A stretch of 64,000 nucleotides of DNA from Pseudomonas sp. KU26590 (GTDB lineage Bacteria > Pseudomonadota > Gammaproteobacteria > Pseudomonadales > Pseudomonadaceae): positions 1,455,501-1,519,500 of the forward strand of contig NZ_CP110644.1 in assembly GCF_026153515.1 (NCBI RefSeq). Direction: 5' to 3'. Every line of letters starts with the position of its first letter. Positions within the stretch are counted from its first letter, which is position 1. The notes beneath the pieces were generated by a model. The model searched no databases. It worked only from the letters and a program-made list of their open reading frames with translations, and had not been told where the DNA came from. Below are positions 53,480 to 62,096 of this stretch, one piece after another. Position numbers and translations under genes: made by a program.

Positions 53480-54791
53480 GCAGAGCCTTGCCCAGCGGAT
53501 CATCATTGCCTTCGCCCTGATGAGTGCGTTGGTTGCCGGGTGCTTCGCCATGGGCATTGTCGCGACGGTGCACCTGGTCGAAGAGAAGTTGATTTCAGCG
53601 GGGCTGGGCGGCGACCTGAACCGTCTGCTGCTGATGGACAGCGTCAACGACTGGAACCATCGCCCGGAACCGGATCAGCTGTTTTACTTCAGCGGCGGTC
53701 CGGGGGACTTCGAGCTGCCGAAGGATCTTCGTCATCTGGAGTCGGGCTTTCACGAAGTCTTTCGCGGGCCGTTGTCCTACCACGCCATGGTTGAGATCGT
53801 CGACGGTCGCCACTATGTGCTGCTTCAGGACCAAAGCGATTTTGAAGAGCGTGAGCGCGTGCTGTTCGCCGTCGTGCTGGTGGGCTTTGTGCTGGCGCTG
53901 GCGCTGGCGATTTTCCTCGGCTGGATACTGGCGCGTCGGGTGATGGCGCCGGTGGTGCGGCTGGCCCGGCAGGTGCGTCATCGCGATCAGTTGCTCGGCC
54001 TTGCGCCGCCGCTGGCCCCTGATTACGCCGCCGACGAAGTGGGTGAGCTGGCGGTGGCCTTTGACGCGACCCTGGGCCGTCTGCGTGATGCCCTGACCCG
54101 CGAGCGGATGTTCACCAGCGACGTCAGCCACGAGCTGCGCACGCCGTTGATGGTGCTGGCCAGTTCCTGTGAGCTGCTGCTGGAAAACCCGGCGCTGGAT
54201 CAGCGCGCACGGGCCCAGGTCGAACGCGTGGCGCGGGCGTGCGAAGAAATGCGCGATCTGGTGCAGACGTTCCTGATGCTGGCCCGCACTCAACGCGACG
54301 ACCTTGCCCTCTACCCGCAACTGACGCTGCAGGGAGCCGCTCAACAGCTCATCAGCCTGTGGCGCGAGCCGATCGAAAGCAAAGGCCTGACCCTGGAATA
54401 CCTGCCCGGCGAGCCCTCCGAAACCGCTTACAACGCCACCTTTCTCTATGCCGTGATGGGCAACTTGCTGCGCAACGCGTTGCACTACACCGACACCGGC
54501 TTTATCCGCCTGACACTGCGCGAAGGCGGGTTCATGGTTGAGGATTCTGGTGTGGGTATCCCGGAAGAAAAACGTGAGGCGATGTTTCAGCCGTTCGTGC
54601 GCGGCACCGAGCAACGAGGCGAAGGTCTGGGCCTGGGACTGTCGTTGGTGCAGCGCATTTGCGAAAACCAGGGGTGGTCGGTGAGCCTGGACACCATGGA
54701 GCCCAATGGCTGTCGGTTCAGCGTAGACATGGGTTCGCGCCCTGTTAAAGAGCCGATACGGTCGCCGTCGGCAAATGTATCGCCTGTGTAA
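53469..54791 (+). CDS. colS: Sensor histidine kinase ColS
   Basis: The 440-residue kinase has TM1 (11-35), a periplasmic domain of about 95 residues, TM2 (131-155), HAMP, H221 in the phospho-acceptor box (SDVSHELRTPL) and an HATPase domain with DSGVGIPEE. The periplasmic ExxE motif E126-E-R-E129 is intact, with H95/E96 and H105. These are the positions I recall as Fe(III)/Zn(II)-sensing residues in P. putida ColS. Start ATG inside the colR end. Confidence 0.94.
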   Translation: MEFKQSLAQRIIIAFALMSALVAGCFAMGIVATVHLVEEKLISAGLGGDLNRLLLMDSVNDWNHRPEPDQLFYFSGGPGDFELPKDLRHLESGFHEVFRGPLSYHAMVEIVDGRHYVLLQDQSDFEERERVLFAVVLVGFVLALALAIFLGWILARRVMAPVVRLARQVRHRDQLLGLAPPLAPDYAADEVGELAVAFDATLGRLRDALTRERMFTSDVSHELRTPLMVLASSCELLLENPALDQRARAQVERVARACEEMRDLVQTFLMLARTQRDDLALYPQLTLQGAAQQLISLWREPIESKGLTLEYLPGEPSETAYNATFLYAVMGNLLRNALHYTDTGFIRLTLREGGFMVEDSGVGIPEEKREAMFQPFVRGTEQRGEGLGLGLSLVQRICENQGWSVSLDTMEPNGCRFSVDMGSRPVKEPIRSPSANVSPV

Positions 54792-54873
54792 AAGTGCTTA
54801 GGCTCATCGGAACATGGCCGTATGCTGGCCCTAAGTCCTTGAATAATCTCGTAACATATGTTCACTTTTTCGC

Positions 54874-54886
54874 ACGTTTTTTTCAC
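54874..54886 (+). promoter_or_regulatory. ColR-box-like motif upstream of the methyltransferase-inaA operon
   Basis: ACGTTTTTTTCAC, identical to the 13-mer at 52660-52672, lies 66 bases before the methyltransferase start. A weaker relative, CACTTTTTCGCAC, abuts it on the left. The gap after colS is otherwise empty. Confidence 0.6.
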
Positions 54887-54952
54887 ATTGATGTGACCTG
54901 AACGTGACGCTCCGCTGCCTAGTTTGGCCATCTCAATTCTGGAGATGCAGTC

Positions 54953-55621
54953 ATGAGCAAGCGGATCGAGCTGGATTTTTCACGTAAATACGACGACGAA
55001 CACGCTAAAAGGTACTTGCGCAAACACAACGACGGACTGGCAAGACGCTTGTCTGATCGCCGGGACAAACAGCTGGCTCGCCGCGCACTGGCACTGGCAG
55101 GCGAACCGGGGTTGGTGCTGGACCTGCCCTGTGGCGCCGGACGTTTCTGGCCGGTCCTGGCGGAGAAAGCCAACCGGGTGATCATCGGGGCGGACAACTC
55201 GGCAGCGATGGTCAAGATCGCCTGCGAGTCGCAACCCGCCGAGGTCGTCAAACGCGTCCAGCCGTTGCAGACATCGGCGTTTGCCATCGAGATGCCGGAC
55301 AACGCCGTCGACAGCATCTTCTGCATGCGCCTGATGCACCACATCGGCAATGCGCAAGACCGCGCCGTGCTGCTGAAAGAGTTTCACCGGGTGAGCCGGG
55401 ACAGCGTGATCGTGTCGTTGTGGGTTGATGGCAATTTCAAGGCCTGGAAGCGTCGCCGCGCCGAGGGCTCCCGGCAGCAACGTGATTATCAGAATCGCTT
55501 CGTGCTGCCGGTGGCGACCGTAGAGGCCGAATTTGAACAGGCAGGGTTTCGGATTCAGGAGCGCCTGGATTTCCTGCCGATGTACGCCATGTGGCGTGTG
55601 TATCTTTTACGTAAGAGGTAA
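54953..55621 (+). CDS. Class I SAM-dependent methyltransferase
   Basis: The 222-residue protein has the SAM motif VLDLPCGAGRFWPVLAEKA (residues 58-76), acidic loop GADNSAAM and motif DSIFCMRLMHHIGN. The substrate is unproven; the gene is adjacent to the LPS-kinase-like inaA and downstream of colRS. In P. putida the equivalent operon is, as I recall, a direct ColR target. A Shine-Dalgarno CTGGAGA precedes the ATG. Confidence 0.9.
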   Translation: MSKRIELDFSRKYDDEHAKRYLRKHNDGLARRLSDRRDKQLARRALALAGEPGLVLDLPCGAGRFWPVLAEKANRVIIGADNSAAMVKIACESQPAEVVKRVQPLQTSAFAIEMPDNAVDSIFCMRLMHHIGNAQDRAVLLKEFHRVSRDSVIVSLWVDGNFKAWKRRRAEGSRQQRDYQNRFVLPVATVEAEFEQAGFRIQERLDFLPMYAMWRVYLLRKR

Positions 55622-55628
55622 GAACAGG

Positions 55629-56348
55629 ATGGCCGTGGATTTCGCAACAGAGTTAGCCGTTCCCGCCAAGGACCGCTTCGCCTATTTCTGGAACACGCGG
55701 GGCGAGTGGGTCGAAGAACCCAATGTGCGCCGTGGCGGTGAAAGTGGCGTGCAGCGTGTCGTCTCGGAAAACGGTCGGCTGCTGTATGTGAAGCGCCAGA
55801 CAGGCCACATCTATCGCAGCTGGCTGCACCCGTTTGGCCGTCCGACGGTGCTGCGCGAGCGAGATGCCCTCGAAGGCCTTCGCCAGCTCGACGTCAATGT
55901 GCCGCGCATGGTGTTCTGTGGCGCAGAGCGCGATGAGAACAACGAATGGCGTGCGTTGCTGGTCACGGCCTCGCTGGATGGCTTCGACGAATTTGAAAAC
56001 TGGCTGCGCGCCGGCGGTCGCGAGCAGCACGGCGAAGTGGTGTACGAGCAGATGCTTCAGGAAATCGCCAGCAATCTGGCCCGTATGCACAAGGGTCGCT
56101 GGCAGCACAGCTGCATTTACATCAAGCATGTGTTCGTCCGCGTCGTGGGCGAGGGCGCCAATGCCAAGGCTGAGGTCGCGCTGCTGGATCTCGAGAAGTG
56201 CCGCCAGCGCCTCACGTCCTATGCCGCCGCTCAGCACGACATGAAACAGCTACGTCGCCATTCGTCGTTTCAGCCTGCAGACTGGACCAAGCTGGTCTAC
56301 TTTTACGAGACCGCGTTTGGCAGGCCCATCAAAGGTTTACAGCGATGA
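55629..56348 (+). CDS. inaA: InaA/WaaP-type LPS-kinase-family protein
   Basis: The 239-residue protein has a kinase-like fold of the Kdo/WaaP/InaA family: an N-terminal lobe with LLYVKRQTGHIYRSWLHPFGRPTVLRERDAL and a catalytic region LARMHKGRWQHSCIYIKHVFV. The DLEKCR that follows corresponds to the metal-binding motif. Members phosphorylate LPS core heptose or are weak-acid induced; the substrate here is unknown. Starts seven bases after the methyltransferase and overlaps the next gene by four bases. Confidence 0.88.
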   Translation: MAVDFATELAVPAKDRFAYFWNTRGEWVEEPNVRRGGESGVQRVVSENGRLLYVKRQTGHIYRSWLHPFGRPTVLRERDALEGLRQLDVNVPRMVFCGAERDENNEWRALLVTASLDGFDEFENWLRAGGREQHGEVVYEQMLQEIASNLARMHKGRWQHSCIYIKHVFVRVVGEGANAKAEVALLDLEKCRQRLTSYAAAQHDMKQLRRHSSFQPADWTKLVYFYETAFGRPIKGLQR

Positions 56349-56572
56349 AGTTAGAAATGGCGCGAGGTTTGTTTTTGGTCGGGGCGTTGGGAGTGACCTC
56401 CATCGCTTTGGCCGCCTGGGATCAGCCCGGGCCAAAGATTTTGAGTGCCGTGCATGGTGAAGGCCATTGCCCGCTGCCTCGGGTGGCCAAAATGTCTGAC
56501 ACGGCCCGGCCCGATCACGATCTGCTGCTGTTGATGTTCGGCCTGGCCCAAGGGAGCGGACCGCAAGGCTGA
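56345..56572 (+). CDS. Small secreted protein of the colRS-inaA locus
   Basis: The 75-residue protein starts MKLEMARGLFLVGALGVTSIALA, a signal peptide, followed by a short Cys-containing domain (HGEGHCPLPRVAKMSDTARPDHDLLLLMFGLAQG). I do not recognise a function. It overlaps the inaA stop (ATGA) and a terminator follows, so it belongs to the operon. The conserved position suggests a role in the same envelope pathway. Confidence 0.8.
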   Translation: MKLEMARGLFLVGALGVTSIALAAWDQPGPKILSAVHGEGHCPLPRVAKMSDTARPDHDLLLLMFGLAQGSGPQG

Positions 56573-56595
56573 TTCCTTCCTGTTGCGCTGACCAG

Positions 56596-56622
56596 AAGGC
56601 CCCGAAGATCGGGGCCTTTTTT
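56596..56622 (+). terminator. Rho-independent terminator of the inaA operon
   Basis: AAGGCCCCG-AAGAT-CGGGGCCTT with a T-run, 24 bases after the stop. Confidence 0.93.
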
Positions 56623-56706
56623 GTTGCAGCCTGAAGTGTCAGTGCTTGGCGTGCCTCTTGTACTCAGGGCATCGGCTTGATGAGATCTATCGGCTTGATG
56701 TGATCT

Positions 56707-56793
56707 GTAGGAGCCGGCTTGCTGGCGAACCGTTTACGCCAAACGCCGACGATGTATCGGGACGGTCGCGTTCGCCAGCAAGCCGGCTCCTAC
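56707..56793. repeat. REP palindrome (GTAGGAGCCGGCTTGCTGGCG)
   Basis: Inverted arms as at 51635, between the convergent inaA operon and mexW. The remaining bases of the gap show no gene. Confidence 0.92.
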
Positions 56794-56848
56794 GGATTTG
56801 AGTCAGGCACCGGTACTCGTATGGCTACCCGCATCGCCGATGGCGCTG

Positions 56849-59800
56849 CTATCGGGCTTGCGCATCATCGCGCCGCGCCAGCAGCGTATACACGCATGGC
56901 AGCACAAACAGCGTGAACAACGTCCCCACCGACATGCCCGTGGCAATCACCAGACCGATGTCGAACCGGCTGACCGCGCCCGCGCCCGTCGCGAGAATCA
57001 GCGGCACCATGCCGAACACCATCGCGGCGGTGGTCATCAATACGGGCCGCAGACGAATCGCTGCGGCTTCCTCCACCGCTTCCCGCGCCGTCAGGCCCTT
57101 GTCGCGGCGCAGCTGATTGGCGAATTCCACGATCAGGATGCCGTGCTTGCTGATCAACCCGATCAGCGTGACCAGGCCCACCTGCGTATAAATGTTCAGC
57201 GACGAGATGCCGAGGAACAGCGGAATCAATGCGCCGCAGATGGACAGCGGCACGGTCACCAGAATCACCAGCGGATCGCGGAAGCTCTCGAACTGCGCGG
57301 CCAGCACCAGAAAGATGATCGCCAGGGCCAGGCCGAACGTGACCCACAGCGCATTGCCTTCCTGGACGTACTGACGGGACGCGCCGGCGTAGTCGAAGGC
57401 AAAACCCGGCGGCGATTCTTCGATAGCGATCTGTTTCACCAGCTCAATTGCCTCAGCCTGACTCACCAGCGGGAAGCCGGAGATGATCGCCGAGTTGAGC
57501 TGCTGGAACTGATTGAGCTGCCGCGGCCGGGCCCGGTCGCTGACGGTGATCAGCGTCGACAACGGCAGCATCTTGCCGTCGGCGTTCTTGACGTAGTAAT
57601 TCGCCAGCCAGGCCGGGTTGTCGCGGTAGGCGCGCTCGACCTGCGCGATGACCTTGTAGCTGCGCCCGTCGATGGTAAAGCGGTTGATTTCCGCCTCGCC
57701 GAGGAGCGTCGCCAGACTGCCGCCAAGGTCCTGCATCGACACGCCCATCTGCGCGGCTTTGGCGCGGTCGATGTCGACCACTACTTCCGGCTTGTCGAAG
57801 GCCAGATCGATGTCCAGAAACGCGAACTTGCCCGAGTCCGAAGCGCGTTTCTTGATGCGATCGGCCACTTCCAGCAGCGCAGCGTAGTCGCCAGGTGAAT
57901 TGACCACGAACTGAAAAGGCAGCCCCTGACCGGTGCCGGGCAACGACGGCAGGTTGAAGCCGAAAATCTGCAGCCCGGTGATGCCGTTGAGCTTGGCCTG
58001 CACCTGCGGCAGCAACTCCATTTGCGTGTGGCTGCGCTCATCCCATGGCTTGAGCAGGAAACCGCCAATGCCGGTTTGCACGCCGTTGAAGCCGTTGATC
58101 TGGAATGACGAGTAATACTCCGGGAACGCTTTGAAAATGCTGATGAACTGGTCGGTGTATTTGTTCATGTAATCGAGGTTGGTCGGCTGCGGTGCGGTCG
58201 CCATCATGAAGATGATGCCCTGGTCCTCGTCCGGCGCCAGTTGCGATTGGCTCAGTTTGAGAAACACCGGAATCAGGCACAGCACCAGCACCGCAAACAC
58301 AATGACCACCGGCCGCGTGTTCAGCGTGCCATGGAGGACGCGCTGGTAGCGGCCTTTCAGGCTTTCGAAGGCGTGATCGAGCTTGTGCGCAAGACCGCTG
58401 GGATTCTCGTCCCGGCGCAGAAGCACGGCGCACATCATCGGCGAAAGGGTCAGCGCGACGATGCCGGAGATCACCACCGCGCCGGCCAACGTCAGCGCAA
58501 ACTCCTTGAACAGCGCACCCGTCAGTCCCTGCAGAAAACCGATGGGTGCATACACTGCTGCCAGGGTGATCGTCATCGACACCACCGGCATGGCGATCTC
58601 GCGAGCGCCCTCGATCGCCGCATCGAACGGCGTCTTGCCTTCCTCAATGTGACGGTGGATGTTTTCCACCACCACAATGGCGTCGTCCACCACCAGCCCG
58701 ATGGCCAGCACCATCGCCAGCAGCGTGAGCAAATTGATCGAGTAGCCCATCAACTGCATGAAGAACAGCACGCCGATCATCGACAGCGGGATGGTGATCA
58801 CCGGGATCAGCACCGAACGCAGGGCGCCCAGGAACAGAAACACCACGACGATGACGATGAGCACCGCTTCGATCAGGGTCTTCACCACCTCATGGATCGA
58901 GGCCTGAATAAACAGCGTGGCGTCGTAGGCGATGGACGCCTTGAGGCTCGGCGGTAACTGGGCTTCCAGCTCCGGCAGGATGCGCCGCACTTCCTTGATC
59001 ACGTCCAGCGGGTTCGAGCTGGGCGTGCCCTTGATGCCGATGTACACCGAAGGCGTGCCGTCGAACGAGCTGACCGTGTCGTAGTTCTCTGCGCCCATTT
59101 CCACCCGCGCCACATCGCCCAGCAGCACGCGGCTGTCGCCCACGGTCTTGAGCGGGATGGCCGCGAAGGTCTCGGGGGATTTCAGGTCGGTGCTGGCGTT
59201 GACGCTAGTGACCACGTACTCGCCTTTCACCTCGCCCGCCGCGGACAGGAAGTTGTACTTGCGCACGGCCTCGGTGACGTCGTTGGCGGTCAGGCCGTAA
59301 CCGGCGAGCTTCACCGGATCGAGCCACAGGCGCATGGCGAACACCTGATTGCCCAGAATCTCGGCTTCGGCCATGCCCGGCAGCGTCGCCAGCTTCGGCT
59401 GGATGACTCTGGACAGGTAATCGGTGATCTGCGGATTGCTCAGTTCGGCGCTGTAAAAGCTGATGTACATCAGCGCCGAGGCGTCAGCGGCTTCCTTGCT
59501 CAGTACCGGGTCTTCGGCGTCCTGGGGCAGCTTGTTCTTGACCTCGTTGGCCTTGGCCAGCAGCTCTGTATATAGGCGGTCGCTGTTTGAGCCGATGCGC
59601 GCGTAAATGGAAATGACCGAGAAGTTCTGCCGGCTGACCGAGGTCATGTAGTCGATGCCTTCGGCGCTTGCCAGACTCTGCTGCAAAGGCTGAGTGATGT
59701 AGCCCTGAATGGTTTCGGCGTTGGCGCCGGGATAGGCCGTGGTCACGGTGATCAGGGCGTTTTCCATCTGCGGGTACTGACGGATGGTCAGCTTGCTGAA

Positions 59801-59884
59801 CGCCTGAAAACCCAGCAGCACGATCAACAGGCTGATGACGCTGGCGAGCACCGGGCGACGGATGAACGGGTCTGTAAAGGCCAT
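56849..59884 (-). CDS. mexW: RND multidrug efflux permease, MexW-like
   Basis: The 1011-residue inner-membrane trimeric pump of the HAE1 type has 12 transmembrane helices. It begins MAFTDPFIRRPVLASVISLLI, with the TM4 proton-relay region (GLVVDDAIVVVENIHRH) and two large periplasmic loops. The name rests on synteny: in P. aeruginosa the mexVW pair lies next to inaA-colSR. No outer-membrane channel gene is adjacent; MexVW uses OprM there. The gene follows mexV by 14 bases. Confidence 0.88.
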   Translation of the reverse strand: MAFTDPFIRRPVLASVISLLIVLLGFQAFSKLTIRQYPQMENALITVTTAYPGANAETIQGYITQPLQQSLASAEGIDYMTSVSRQNFSVISIYARIGSNSDRLYTELLAKANEVKNKLPQDAEDPVLSKEAADASALMYISFYSAELSNPQITDYLSRVIQPKLATLPGMAEAEILGNQVFAMRLWLDPVKLAGYGLTANDVTEAVRKYNFLSAAGEVKGEYVVTSVNASTDLKSPETFAAIPLKTVGDSRVLLGDVARVEMGAENYDTVSSFDGTPSVYIGIKGTPSSNPLDVIKEVRRILPELEAQLPPSLKASIAYDATLFIQASIHEVVKTLIEAVLIVIVVVFLFLGALRSVLIPVITIPLSMIGVLFFMQLMGYSINLLTLLAMVLAIGLVVDDAIVVVENIHRHIEEGKTPFDAAIEGAREIAMPVVSMTITLAAVYAPIGFLQGLTGALFKEFALTLAGAVVISGIVALTLSPMMCAVLLRRDENPSGLAHKLDHAFESLKGRYQRVLHGTLNTRPVVIVFAVLVLCLIPVFLKLSQSQLAPDEDQGIIFMMATAPQPTNLDYMNKYTDQFISIFKAFPEYYSSFQINGFNGVQTGIGGFLLKPWDERSHTQMELLPQVQAKLNGITGLQIFGFNLPSLPGTGQGLPFQFVVNSPGDYAALLEVADRIKKRASDSGKFAFLDIDLAFDKPEVVVDIDRAKAAQMGVSMQDLGGSLATLLGEAEINRFTIDGRSYKVIAQVERAYRDNPAWLANYYVKNADGKMLPLSTLITVSDRARPRQLNQFQQLNSAIISGFPLVSQAEAIELVKQIAIEESPPGFAFDYAGASRQYVQEGNALWVTFGLALAIIFLVLAAQFESFRDPLVILVTVPLSICGALIPLFLGISSLNIYTQVGLVTLIGLISKHGILIVEFANQLRRDKGLTAREAVEEAAAIRLRPVLMTTAAMVFGMVPLILATGAGAVSRFDIGLVIATGMSVGTLFTLFVLPCVYTLLARRDDAQAR

Positions 59885-59898
59885 GATCGATTCCTTGA

Positions 59899-61065
59899 TC
59901 AGTCCGCTTTGGGCTGACTGTTCTGCGCCGCCGGAGTGGTTTTTGGCGCTGTCGCCGGGTCCGCCGCGATAGCAACAGCGGCACCGTTATCCAGTTTGAG
60001 CTGACCGCCGGTGACCACTTGCTCGCCGGCCTTCAATCCTTTGCTGATGATCACCAGCCCGCCGCGACGCTCGCCGGTCTCGACAAAGCGCCGCTCGACC
60101 ATGAGCTGAGGCTCGCCTTTGCTGTTGTTTTCCGGCTGACCGTCGGCGTTCTTTTTTGGCACCACGACGTAGACCGAATTGCCGTACAGCGTGTAGGTGA
60201 TCGTGCTTTCCGGCAGCACCCGTTGCGGCGTGTCTTGCCCGAGCAGCACCTGCAGGCTGGTGAACATGCCGGGCAGCAGTTGGCTGTCGGGATTGGGCAG
60301 GGTGGCGCGAATCAGCACGTTGCGGGTGGTGTCTTCGACCTTGGGATTGATGGCGCTGATGCGCGCAGTGAAGACGCTGTCAGGGTAGGCCGCGACGCTC
60401 ACCTGCACCTGTTGGCCGAGGGCCAGTTTCGGCAGCATCTGCTCCGGCACGAAGAAGTCGGCGTACAGGCTGCTCAGGTCCTGGAGCGTGGCGATCACCG
60501 TGCCGCTGGCAAGGTAATCGCCGACGTCGACCTGACGAATGCCGATGGTGCCGCTGAAGGGCGCGAGGATGCGCTTCTTTGCCAGGGAGGCGTTGAGTTG
60601 CGCGACGGTGGCAGCGGCTTTTTTCTGCGTGGCCGCGAGCTTGTCGAAGTCGCCGCGCGAGATGGCGGATTCGCCCACCAGTTTGCTGCCGCGTCCGTAC
60701 TCCACCTGCGCCAAACCGAGGTCCGCTTCGGCGGTGCCGAGCAGGGCTTTTTCCACATCGCTGTCGAGTTGTACCAGCGGCTGACCGACCTTGACCTTCT
60801 GCCCGGACTCGAACTGCACGGCCTTGACCGTGCCCGCGATTTCCAGCGACAGATCCACGCCTTGCGATGCCTTGAGCGTGCCGATGGCCGGCAGACGATT
60901 CTGCCACGGGCGCTCCTCGACAACCGCCACCGCGACATTGATCGGCGGCTTCGGCGCCGTGAATTGCTGGATCTGTTGATAGACCGAAAACGCCTTGTAC
61001 CCGCCCAGGGCCAGCACCACGATCAGGACAATGCCCAACATGATCAACATGCGGCGACGCAACAT
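59899..61065 (-). CDS. mexV: RND efflux periplasmic adaptor, MexV-like
   Basis: The 388-residue membrane-fusion protein has an N-terminal anchor or signal (MLIMLGIVLIVVLALGGYKA). A lipoyl/hairpin region (VKVGQPLVQLDSDVEKALL), a beta-barrel domain and a membrane-proximal domain follow. It links MexW to the outer-membrane channel. The operon starts here, with mexW downstream; no regulator gene is adjacent. Confidence 0.88.
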   Translation of the reverse strand: MLRRRMLIMLGIVLIVVLALGGYKAFSVYQQIQQFTAPKPPINVAVAVVEERPWQNRLPAIGTLKASQGVDLSLEIAGTVKAVQFESGQKVKVGQPLVQLDSDVEKALLGTAEADLGLAQVEYGRGSKLVGESAISRGDFDKLAATQKKAAATVAQLNASLAKKRILAPFSGTIGIRQVDVGDYLASGTVIATLQDLSSLYADFFVPEQMLPKLALGQQVQVSVAAYPDSVFTARISAINPKVEDTTRNVLIRATLPNPDSQLLPGMFTSLQVLLGQDTPQRVLPESTITYTLYGNSVYVVVPKKNADGQPENNSKGEPQLMVERRFVETGERRGGLVIISKGLKAGEQVVTGGQLKLDNGAAVAIAADPATAPKTTPAAQNSQPKAD

Positions 61066-61406
61066 ATTCCACTTCCTTGGAAAACCGATGAATCAGGCGA
61101 GCACGTTAGTCTTGTCGCGATTTAGTTGCCAGTGGCAGTGGTGGATTTTGAGGGCGCTTCCCGCGGACTGTAGGAGCTCGCCTGCCCGCTCCGGCAGCAC
61201 CGTTGATAAATGTGGTGCCCTGAATCTGGATTCGTGTAGGGCGATTCCGGATCTTCGTTAGGACGCGTCCCCTTCGTGTTTCCCCTATGGAGTCGCACTT
61301 TCAAATCACGCATCTTCGCTCGCTTTGACGCGCAGCGGACTTACCGCCTGCCGCGATGCACGACTACCTGAAGCAACTTCATACTTTCAATGAGGAAGGA
61401 TCCGTC
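61066..61406. other. mexV - accessory island intergenic region
   Basis: About 340 bases between divergent genes. A single REP-like half (TAGGAGCTCGCCTGCCCGC) lies near 61171. No convincing promoter or gene is visible. It marks the left boundary of the lower-GC segment 61.4-62.9 kb. Confidence 0.5.
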
Positions 61407-62096
61407 ATGAGCGACAGACAGCACCAAACCGATATATTTTGCACCTACAAGGCCGTGACCGCCGGCCCGCAGAAAAAACACTGGGTTGAATTTCAACTGG
61501 TGGACGAACTCGGCAAGCCATTGGCCAATCTGCCGTGGCGGGATGGATGCGTTCCCGAATACACAGGTATCACCGATGCCGAAGGTGTTATTCGGCTTGA
61601 GGATCTTTACCCACTCGACATGACCTTGCTGATGCCGGCAACGCCGTTGGCTCAGGTGCTGCCACAAAGGCGTTTGCGAGCTGTGCGCCCAGAGCCCGAC
61701 AGGCCCGGGTTCGGTGAGAGCACGCCGCTGTATGGCGAGCAGCGTTCAGGTTTTTCGCCTGTTGAAAAGACAGCGCATGAGCAAGGCCATGATTACCACT
61801 ACCTGCGAATCGGGCAGTTGTGCGATGGGCTGCCGGTTGTCAGGCCTGAATTGGCGAAGCGCAAGCCATTGCCTGTTTATCATTTTCCAGACGCAAGCTT
61901 CTCGGGTTTCACCGCGCCTTACGAAGCGCTCGACCGACGGCATGTATTGGATGAGCTTGAACGCAATCGTCTGTTTCTTGTGATGCATGAGGAAGTCTGT
62001 GCTGCACTGGAAGTGACGCGGCAAGCAGAAGGCGGCCCCGAAGCTTTGCTGCGTCTTGATGCGAGTGTCAGTACATCAGGGGCATGGAATGTTTAG
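61407..62096 (+). CDS. Truncated secretion-effector-like protein (N-terminal module only)
   Basis: The 229-residue protein begins MSDRQHQTDIFCTYKAVTAG, then HWVEFQLVDELGKPLANLPW and ITDAEGVIRLEDLYPLDMTL, an immunoglobulin-like segment. From memory this resembles the N-terminus of larger Pseudomonas lipase-type effectors with type VI links. Those continue into a class-3 lipase domain, whereas here the frame ends after a short helical tail, so the catalytic part is absent. The function is not established. AGGAAGGA precedes the ATG. It overlaps the next gene by eight bases. Confidence 0.6.
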   Translation: MSDRQHQTDIFCTYKAVTAGPQKKHWVEFQLVDELGKPLANLPWRDGCVPEYTGITDAEGVIRLEDLYPLDMTLLMPATPLAQVLPQRRLRAVRPEPDRPGFGESTPLYGEQRSGFSPVEKTAHEQGHDYHYLRIGQLCDGLPVVRPELAKRKPLPVYHFPDASFSGFTAPYEALDRRHVLDELERNRLFLVMHEEVCAALEVTRQAEGGPEALLRLDASVSTSGAWNV

